Positions 58,454-64,000 of a stretch of 64,000 bases of DNA are shown piece after piece. The translations under genes and the position numbers were made by a program. Origin of the DNA: Streptococcus sp. 29887 (GTDB lineage Bacteria > Bacillota > Bacilli > Lactobacillales > Streptococcaceae); assembly GCF_032595075.1 (NCBI RefSeq), contig NZ_CP118735.1, positions 2,012,001 through 2,076,000 of the forward strand. The letters run 5' to 3'. The notes under the pieces were generated by a model, which had not been told where the DNA came from, made no database searches, and saw only the letters and a list, made by a program, of their open reading frames with translations. The first letter of the stretch is position 1. Every line of letters starts with the position of its first letter.

Positions 58454-60904
58454 CTATTTGACCACATCAAACTTGAGCTCTTCGCCCTTAACCCCAATCT
58501 TCAAGGTTGAACCAGTTGGTAACTCCCCACGGAGCAACATCTCTGCCAAAGGATCTTCCAATTTGGTTTGTAAGAGTCTGCGAAGTGGGCGAGCCCCCAT
58601 TTCTGGGTCATACCCTTGTTTAGCCAGTAACTTAAGGGCGGACGTTTGCAGTTTAAGGTTAATTCCTTTCTCAGCTGTTACAGCTAACAACGGTTTAACC
58701 ATAACCTTGACAACATCCTGCATATGAGTTTCCGTCAAGCTATGGAAGACAACTTTCTCGTCAATACGGTTGATAAATTCTGGACGATAGGCTTTTTTCA
58801 ATTCCTCAAAAATGCGCTTCTCCACTTCCTTGTGGTCCTTAGATAAATCAAGGGCACCAAAACCAACTGTCTTATCATCACGAAGGGCTGTTGCTCCAAG
58901 GTTTGACGTCATGATAATAATAGTATTTGAGAAATCAACCTTACGTCCCTTACTGTCCGTCAGAACACCATCATCTAAGACCTGCAAGAGCACATTGAAA
59001 ATATCTGGATGGGCTTTCTCAACCTCGTCAAAGAGTAGAACAGAGTAAGGTTTGTTGCGGACTTTCTCCGTCAATTCGCCACCTTCTTCATAGCCCACAT
59101 AGCCCGGAGGAGCACCATTTAGACGGCTGGCTGCGAATTTCTCCATGTATTCAGACATGTCAAAACGGATAAGGGCTGATTCGTCATCAAAGAGGACTTC
59201 TGCCAAGGCCTTAGCTAGCTCCGTTTTACCGACACCAGTTGGACCCAGGAACATGAAGGAACCAATCGGTCTGCGACCTGTTCGAATACCTGACTGATTA
59301 CGACGAATAGCTCTGCTGACTGCAGAAATGGCTTCTTCCTGCCCAATCACACGCTTGTGCAATTCTGCTTCCAGATTCAGATACTTCTTGGCATCTGACT
59401 GGCTGAGCTTGGTCACTGGAATACCAGACAGACGACTGAGGGTTTCTAAGATATCTTCTTCCGTTACTTCTATATCATAGATTTGACTAGCTTTGGTTGC
59501 TTCCTTAGCCTCAAGCAATAGCTTACTCACGGTTTTATATTTTTTAGCCATCAGTGCCTTATCAATACTTGTCAAACCAGTTTCTAAGACTTGGCCTTTT
59601 ATACGATTTTGCACGGTTGCACTGGCTTCATCTAGCAAGTCGATTGCTGAATCTGGCAGGTTTTTACTGGTCAAATACCGCTTAGCGTAGGTTACGGCAG
59701 TCTCAACAGCTGCATTTCCAATACGGACCCTATGGTATTTCTCAAAAGTCCCTTTTAGACCAGACAAAATGGCAATGCTATCTTCCACAGTCGGCTCTTC
59801 AATCATCACTTTGGCAAAACGACGTACCAAGGCCGCATCTTTTTCGATATGCTTTTGGTACTCATCTTGGGTCGTCGCCCCAACTGTCCGAAGAGTTCCG
59901 CGAGCCAGGGCTGGCTTGAGGATATTGGCCGCATCCAGGGTCGAATCAATCCCTGAACCAGACCCCATAATCGTGTGCAGCTCATCGATGAAGAGTATCA
60001 CCTGACCATCTTCTTCGATGTCATTGATGATATTGTTCATCCGCTCTTCGAAGTCACCACGGAAACGAGTTCCTGCAATTACATTCATCAAATCAAGTTC
60101 TAGTACTCGCATCTTAGATAGGCTAACAGGCACATCACCTGAAGCGACACGTTGAGCCAAGCCCAAAGCAAGAGCCGTTTTTCCGACACCCGCATCACCG
60201 ACTAGGACAGGATTATTTTTTGTTTTTCGGGACAAGATTTGAATCATACGTGAAATTTCAGCATCCCGGCCAATAACAGGTTCCATCTTTCCTTCTCGGG
60301 CTAGTGCAGTCAAATCACGGGTATAGTCTTCTAGTCCACCCGTTTGGGGACCAGGAGGCATCCCCATCATCTGTCCCGCATTGGCTGGCTTGGCTTTTCC
60401 ACCCTTCATCAAGCCACGAACAGCCTTCATATCTTCCTTGGTAAATCCTGCACGTTTTTCTAAGCTTTTGCGCAAATCTACAAAACGAATCTTGTCATCG
60501 GAATCTTCCAAATGAAAACCGACCTTGTCCAAAATCAGACTGGCAGTCGAACGTCTGTTCAGCAACATGGCTAGGAAAAGATGTTCCGTTCCCAACTCCT
60601 TGGCCTTGACCACTTCCGCAATCTTTTTTGCCAAACTAGCTGTTTCATCCAAACGTTTAGAAGACGGCAAGATACGGAAGTTCTCCAAGTCTTCACGATA
60701 GACCTTATCTGTCACAACAAAGGTCGCATGCTCATAATCAGAAATAGAAACTGGATACTCTGCTAAAACAGCTCCAGCAACCGTATCATGATTGATGACA
60801 AAGGACAGGAGAATATGCCAGGTTTCTAAATACTCACAGGCATAACGCTGGGCAACCAACTGAGCGTCTTCAAATACCCTTTGTAAACCAGTTGAAATCT
60901 TCAT
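58454..60904 (-). CDS. clpC: ATP-dependent Clp protease ATP-binding subunit ClpC
   Basis: 816 residues. Hsp100 unfoldase with an N-domain (1-140), two AAA+ modules (Walker A GDAGVGKTALALG and GPTGVGKTELAKA; Walker B VILFIDELHT and VLLFDEVEKAH) and a short middle coil (about 400-460). It feeds ClpP and needs an adaptor such as McsB/MecA. Second gene of ctsR-clpC, 3 bp after ctsR; mcsA/mcsB are absent, as usual in streptococci. Confidence 0.95.
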   Translation of the reverse strand: MKISTGLQRVFEDAQLVAQRYACEYLETWHILLSFVINHDTVAGAVLAEYPVSISDYEHATFVVTDKVYREDLENFRILPSSKRLDETASLAKKIAEVVKAKELGTEHLFLAMLLNRRSTASLILDKVGFHLEDSDDKIRFVDLRKSLEKRAGFTKEDMKAVRGLMKGGKAKPANAGQMMGMPPGPQTGGLEDYTRDLTALAREGKMEPVIGRDAEISRMIQILSRKTKNNPVLVGDAGVGKTALALGLAQRVASGDVPVSLSKMRVLELDLMNVIAGTRFRGDFEERMNNIINDIEEDGQVILFIDELHTIMGSGSGIDSTLDAANILKPALARGTLRTVGATTQDEYQKHIEKDAALVRRFAKVMIEEPTVEDSIAILSGLKGTFEKYHRVRIGNAAVETAVTYAKRYLTSKNLPDSAIDLLDEASATVQNRIKGQVLETGLTSIDKALMAKKYKTVSKLLLEAKEATKASQIYDIEVTEEDILETLSRLSGIPVTKLSQSDAKKYLNLEAELHKRVIGQEEAISAVSRAIRRNQSGIRTGRRPIGSFMFLGPTGVGKTELAKALAEVLFDDESALIRFDMSEYMEKFAASRLNGAPPGYVGYEEGGELTEKVRNKPYSVLLFDEVEKAHPDIFNVLLQVLDDGVLTDSKGRKVDFSNTIIIMTSNLGATALRDDKTVGFGALDLSKDHKEVEKRIFEELKKAYRPEFINRIDEKVVFHSLTETHMQDVVKVMVKPLLAVTAEKGINLKLQTSALKLLAKQGYDPEMGARPLRRLLQTKLEDPLAEMLLRGELPTGSTLKIGVKGEELKFDVVK

Positions 60905-60907
60905 GAA

Positions 60908-61366
60908 TTAATCCTCTTTCCTATCTAAACGTCGTAAAATTTGACGCATCATTCGAGCACGAATGCTTGATGCATCCTTACCCAATACCTCATCAGAACC
61001 AGTTGCCAGAAAAAGATTTCCCTCTCTTTCTGTCATTAAACCCTCATCAAATAGCAACTGCAGAATATCTGCATAGACCGTCGCAGACAGTTGCTCGCCC
61101 ATATTGTTTAATAAATCATGGACTAGTTCATGCTTGTCTGAAAAGGTGATCCGACCAATGCGGATGTAGCCACCGCCACCTCGTTTGCTTTCCACGATAT
61201 AGCCACGACTGGCTGTAAATCGTGTCTTGATGACATAATTTATCTGGCTGGGAACCACCTCAAACCGACTGGCTAATTCGCTCCGGCGCAATTCTGCCAC
61301 GCTGACTTGCTCTAGGATGGCTTTGATATGCTCTTCGATATAATCAGATGTATTTTTCATCGCCAT
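60908..61366 (-). CDS. ctsR: CtsR heat-shock repressor
   Basis: 152 residues. Winged-helix repressor of clp genes. The HTH covers LRRSELASRFEVVPSQINYV, followed by the glycine-rich wing KRGGGGYIRIGRI that reads the heptad and senses heat. The ATG at 61366 has GAGG seven bases upstream; a second ATG two codons later is possible. A CtsR box lies 15 bp upstream, so the operon is self-controlled. Confidence 0.94.
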   Translation of the reverse strand: MAMKNTSDYIEEHIKAILEQVSVAELRRSELASRFEVVPSQINYVIKTRFTASRGYIVESKRGGGGYIRIGRITFSDKHELVHDLLNNMGEQLSATVYADILQLLFDEGLMTEREGNLFLATGSDEVLGKDASSIRARMMRQILRRLDRKED

Positions 61367-61381
61367 AGTATCGCCTCTTTC

Positions 61382-61426
61382 TTTGACTATCTTTGACCAT
61401 TATACTATTTTTGTTTACATTTTGAA
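61382..61426 (-). promoter_or_regulatory. ctsR-clpC promoter and CtsR box
   Basis: Minus-strand GGTCAAAGATAGTCAAA (plus 61382-61398) matches the CtsR heptad repeat RGTCAAANANRGTCAAA. TATAAT (61399-61404) abuts it and TTCAAA (61421-61426) is the likely -35 at 16 bp. Confidence 0.88.
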
Positions 61427-61463
61427 AGCGAAAGCCTCACTTCCACACAAATGTAGCTAATTT

Positions 61464-61641
61464 TTGAAATCTGCTCTGCTTTATCCTATAATAAAAGAAA
61501 AAAACAGAAAGGACTAGGGCTGCCGTATTTGGTTGAACTGAGTACGTGCTATGGACTGAGCCAAAAAGATAAACGAGAACTAGTCGTCTTTTCGCTTCCT
61601 ATTTTGTCTGTGTCCACTTAAGGCCCTTTATATCTTATACC
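61464..61641 (+). promoter_or_regulatory. Promoter and ~140-nt leader of the thioredoxin-like gene
   Basis: TTGAAA (61464-61469), 17 bp, TATAAT (61487-61492). About 142 nt of leader follow before the ATG at 61642, including GGACTAG (61511-61517) facing AACTAGTC (61579-61586). No reading frame and no good ribosome site close to the start codon. Confidence 0.55.
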
Positions 61642-61980
61642 ATGAACTTCCAAGACTACATTAAAGATTTTACTAGCGTAACCGTGGAGCAGGCACAGAA
61701 CCTTCTAGCTGCCAAAGAGGGAGCTGTTCTCTTCATCGGACGAGCAACCTGTCCTTACTGCAACCGCTTCGCACCAAAACTCCACAAGGTAGCCCAAGAC
61801 AAGCAAGTGACCGCTCACTTCCTCGACTCTAGCCAAGTCAGCCCTCAACTCCAGACCCTTCGCGACCACTACCAAGTTCCTACCGTCCCAGGTCTCCTCG
61901 TCGCTAAACCTACTGGCGTCCAAGTCCGCTGCGACTCCAGCATGACTGAAGAAGAAATTGCGGCCTTTATTGAGAACTAA
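61642..61980 (+). CDS. Thioredoxin-like protein with CPYC active site
   Basis: 112 residues. The redox motif is GRATCPYCNRFAPKLHKV (CPYC at about 37-40) followed by cis-proline QVPTVPGLLV, a complete thioredoxin fold. No signal peptide, so it acts in the cytoplasm. It resembles the thioredoxin-type proteins seen beside bacteriocin loci (PedC/BrcD-like), but no bacteriocin gene is near. The ribosome site is weak, so the leader may matter for translation. Confidence 0.82.
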   Translation: MNFQDYIKDFTSVTVEQAQNLLAAKEGAVLFIGRATCPYCNRFAPKLHKVAQDKQVTAHFLDSSQVSPQLQTLRDHYQVPTVPGLLVAKPTGVQVRCDSSMTEEEIAAFIEN

Positions 61981-61990
61981 TAGACAGACA

Positions 61991-62020
61991 AAAGCACCGA
62001 CCACAAGGCCGGTGCTTTTT
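61991..62020 (+). terminator. Terminator of the thioredoxin-like gene
   Basis: AAAGCACCG/CGGTGCTTT hairpin followed by TTTTT, 10 bp beyond the stop. Confidence 0.82.
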
Positions 62021-62158
62021 AAGGAGATTATGAAAAATATTTAGGATTGGTATTAGTATAACCTAATCAAACACATCCCACAACCGCCCCAAGACCGATT
62101 TTACCAAAAAAGAACTCCCTTTCGGAAGGGATAAATGAAAAGATCACCCTAATAGAAA
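62021..62158. other. Gene-free stretch before the second terminator
   Basis: AAGGAGATT-ATG opens a frame of only four codons (MKNI). A CTCCCTTTCGGAAGGG hairpin lies near 62115-62130. It may be the remains of a lost gene; no coding sequence is supported. Confidence 0.4.
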
Positions 62159-62192
62159 ACAACTACCTGAAAATTTAGGTAGTTGTTTTTTT
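62159..62192 (+). terminator. Orphan strong terminator
   Basis: ACAACTACCT/AGGTAGTTGT stem followed by TTTTTT, with no gene directly upstream. It also separates the housekeeping side from the CRISPR array. Confidence 0.75.
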
Positions 62193-62212
62193 GCACTCTC
62201 TAATATAGATGG

Positions 62213-62309
62213 ACTAAAACAGTCTGGGGATAGGGCGTTTTAGCTCAACAACTTAAAACGAAAAATTGTTGACGAACTCCTTTATTTGGTCGAGTTCTAT
62301 CCCACTCCC
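62213..62309 (-). repeat. GGGAGTGGGA intergenic repeat, copy D (truncated, inverted)
   Basis: Read on the minus strand it starts GGGAGTGGGATAGAACTCGA and continues with the AGTTGTTGAGC and CCCCAGACTGTTT segments found in copy A, then stops. Its GGGAG end directly replaces the last bases of the terminal CRISPR repeat. Confidence 0.75.
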
Positions 62310-64000
62310 AATTCCTTATAGGGTTTCTGCAATTGAGACAGGTACTGTGGAAGAAGGTACGAAAGTTATTACCTACTAGTTTCAATTCCTTATAGGGTTT
62401 CTGCAATATAAAGCAAAATCAAACGGGCCTTTCGATTACATGAAGAAAGGTCAACTCGTTTCAATTCCTTATAGGGTTTCTGCAATATGACGTTAACATT
62501 CTTGAAAACAAAGCAGGAAAAACTGTTTTGTTCACTGTGTTTCAATTCCTTATAGGGTTTCTGCAATCGACTACATCGCGGAGAACAAACCAGCAGGTCT
62601 CACTGACCTTTCGTTTCAATTCCTTATAGGGTTTCTGCAATTGTAGATATTATCATCGTACTCATAGAAATAGCACTACACGTTTCAATTCCTTATAGGG
62701 TTTCTGCAATATTGGTGGCTATCGAAGCTGAACTACGTTCTTCACAATATGGTTTCAATTCCTTATAGGGTTTCTGCAATCCTACTGTAGAAGGTTTCTT
62801 CTTCGGAGGTACGGAATATGATCATTACTATTTTGATGAGTTTCAATTCCTTATAGGGTTTCTGCAATGTGCTTTTCACAGTAGCTGTTGAGCGCAGCTA
62901 CAAAGACAAGGACGGGTTTCAATTCCTTATAGGGTTTCTGCAATACTCAGATTTAATCGGGAGAGATTTGAGCGCGTCTGGTTTCAATTCCTTATAGGGT
63001 TTCTGCAATGAAGCTCCTGTTGAAGAAGTTGCTTCTGAAATCTCAATTTGTTTCAATTCCTTATAGGGTTTCTGCAATCGTATCACACGTAACCCACAAA
63101 TTCTTGAAAACAAGTCAGGCAAAACTGTCTTGTTTCAATTCCTTATAGGGTTTCTGCAATGGAGACCATTGACCAAATGGAGGCGCTATACGCAGCCAAC
63201 GTAGGGTTTCAATTCCTTATAGGGTTTCTGCAATCAGGCTCAAGCTCAACGTTTCTTTAACGTAGTTCCTAAGTCGTTTCAATTCCTTATAGGGTTTCTG
63301 CAATAAAGAGTATCAAAAACATCGAACCTTTTGACCTGCCAATTGTTTCAATTCCTTATAGGGTTTCTGCAATCGTCGGAGTCCTTGGCAGTACCGTACA
63401 TAAACCCTGAGGCATGTTTCAATTCCTTATAGGGTTTCTGCAATCTCTACGTGAGATTGAAATCAAACACGCACTTGTTAAAAAAATTAGAAACGGTTTC
63501 AATTCCTTATAGGGTTTCTGCAATAAGGGACAACTCATTGCCATTGAGGCTGAGCTCCGCTCTAGCCAATACGAAAAAGACGGCGAAACTGTATACGGTC
63601 TCGACGTTGTTGGTTTCAATTCCTTATAGGGTTTCTGCAATACAAAGACGCTGAAGGCAAACGCCCGGTAGACTTTATGTTTCAATTCCTTATAGGGTTT
63701 CTGCAATTTGGAATCACCTTGCTTGAGCGCGCTAAAGGTCAAGCGACTGAAAGTTTCAATTCCTTATAGGGTTTCTGCAATGGACGCTTAACACGTGATA
63801 TCCAAATCTTGGAAAACAAGTCAGTTTCAATTCCTTATAGGGTTTCTGCAATACGCTTAACACGTGATATCCAAATCCTTGACAACAAGTCAGGGAAGGT
63901 TTCAATTCCTTATAGGGTTTCTGCAATGATTCAAACAGACTTAAACAACAATTTGCAAACAGGTGTATGTTTCAATTCCTTATAGGGTTTCTGCAATAAT
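62305..64000 (-). CRISPR. CRISPR array, 23 repeats of 29 bp, runs off the right edge
   Basis: The 29-bp repeat reads on plus GTTTCAATTCCTTATAGGGT then TTCTGCAAT; on minus it ends AGGAATTGAAAC, the typical 3' end giving an ATTGAAAC crRNA handle. Perfect repeats start at 62379, 62458, 62539, 62613, 62682, 62752, 62840, 62916, 62981, 63050, 63132, 63206, 63276, 63345, 63416, 63496, 63613, 63679, 63753, 63824, 63899 and 63969. The one at 62305 is degenerate at its handle end, marking the leader-distal end, so the leader and probably the cas genes lie right of 64000. Spacer lengths in order: 45, 50, 52, 45, 40, 41, 59, 47, 36, 40, 53, 45, 41, 40, 42, 51, 88, 37, 45, 42, 46, 41. The subtype cannot be fixed without cas genes; the repeat recalls type I-B/III repeats of Firmicutes. 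Confidence 0.97.

Noticed and set aside
62919..63742. Minus-strand open frames of 67 and 107 codons in the 62.9-63.7 kb region
   Set aside because: They run through CRISPR repeats and show the repeat-derived LQKPYKELK motif at each unit; they are by-products of the array.
62305..64000. Open reading on the plus strand of every spacer as evidence of sense bias
   Set aside because: Stretches of about 40 nt are open in at least one frame by chance in most cases; only the nine SSB-like spacers are used as strand evidence.

Overview
The window is chromosomal DNA of a low-GC Gram-positive coccus, most likely Streptococcus suis or a close relative. Supporting markers are the mevalonate-pathway isoprenoid operon, class 1A dihydroorotate dehydrogenase, the fused glutathione synthetase gshAB, CtsR/ClpC, a YSIRK-LPXTG surface protein, and a GGGAGTGGGA intergenic repeat family that I associate from memory with S. 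suis. The species call is an inference.

Layout. 1-4.4 kb: an ACT-domain protein cut by the window edge, then mvaK1-mvaD-mvaK2-fni (mevalonate to IPP/DMAPP). 4.45-9.15 kb: a tandem repeat, a MATE exporter, a complete ECF transporter (S, T and fused A-A) and a broken ABC exporter remnant. 9.3-12.4 kb: thrC and an ISL3-family insertion sequence bracketed by perfect 70-bp direct repeats. 12.4-20.05 kb: a 2546-residue cell-wall adhesin with two families of long repeats. 20.7-24.8 kb: adhE and adhP, divergent, with Rex-like and CcpA-like sites between them. 24.9-29.3 kb: hisS, a DUF4230-like protein whose promoter carries a TA tract, rpmF-rpmG, and a small low-GC cadmium-resistance island with an integrase scrap. 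29.5-35.2 kb: Nudix hydrolase, HerA-like ATPase, formate/nitrite channel, and a PadR/DUF1700/DUF4097 operon. 35.3-41 kb: a TetR-controlled YhgE/Pip protein and a three-gene ABC-2 exporter. 41-53.2 kb: HAD phosphatase, CapA-like protein, pyrD, gdhA, the uppS-cdsA-rseP-proS operon, yajC, purA. 53.6-62 kb: gshAB, hslO-dusB, a stand-alone NMN-adenylyltransferase-like domain, ctsR-clpC, and a thioredoxin-like protein. 62.3-64 kb: a CRISPR array running off the right edge.

The most striking region is the array. It has 23 repeats of 29 bp (one degenerate) and 22 spacers of very uneven length (36-59 nt, plus one of 88 nt). Nine spacers translate, all in the same direction, as pieces of one phage-type single-stranded DNA-binding protein. 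Repeat polarity predicts transcription leftwards from a leader beyond the window, so these crRNAs would be antisense to the ssb mRNA. That combination suggests an RNA-directed (type III-like) system, possibly with unusual spacer acquisition. No cas gene lies inside the window.

Other regulatory structure worth attention: a (TA)n tract that stretches a promoter spacer to 23 bp, twin TetR operators, a 40-bp inverted repeat at the padR promoter, a palindrome inside the adhP promoter spacer, and a repeated leader in front of proS.
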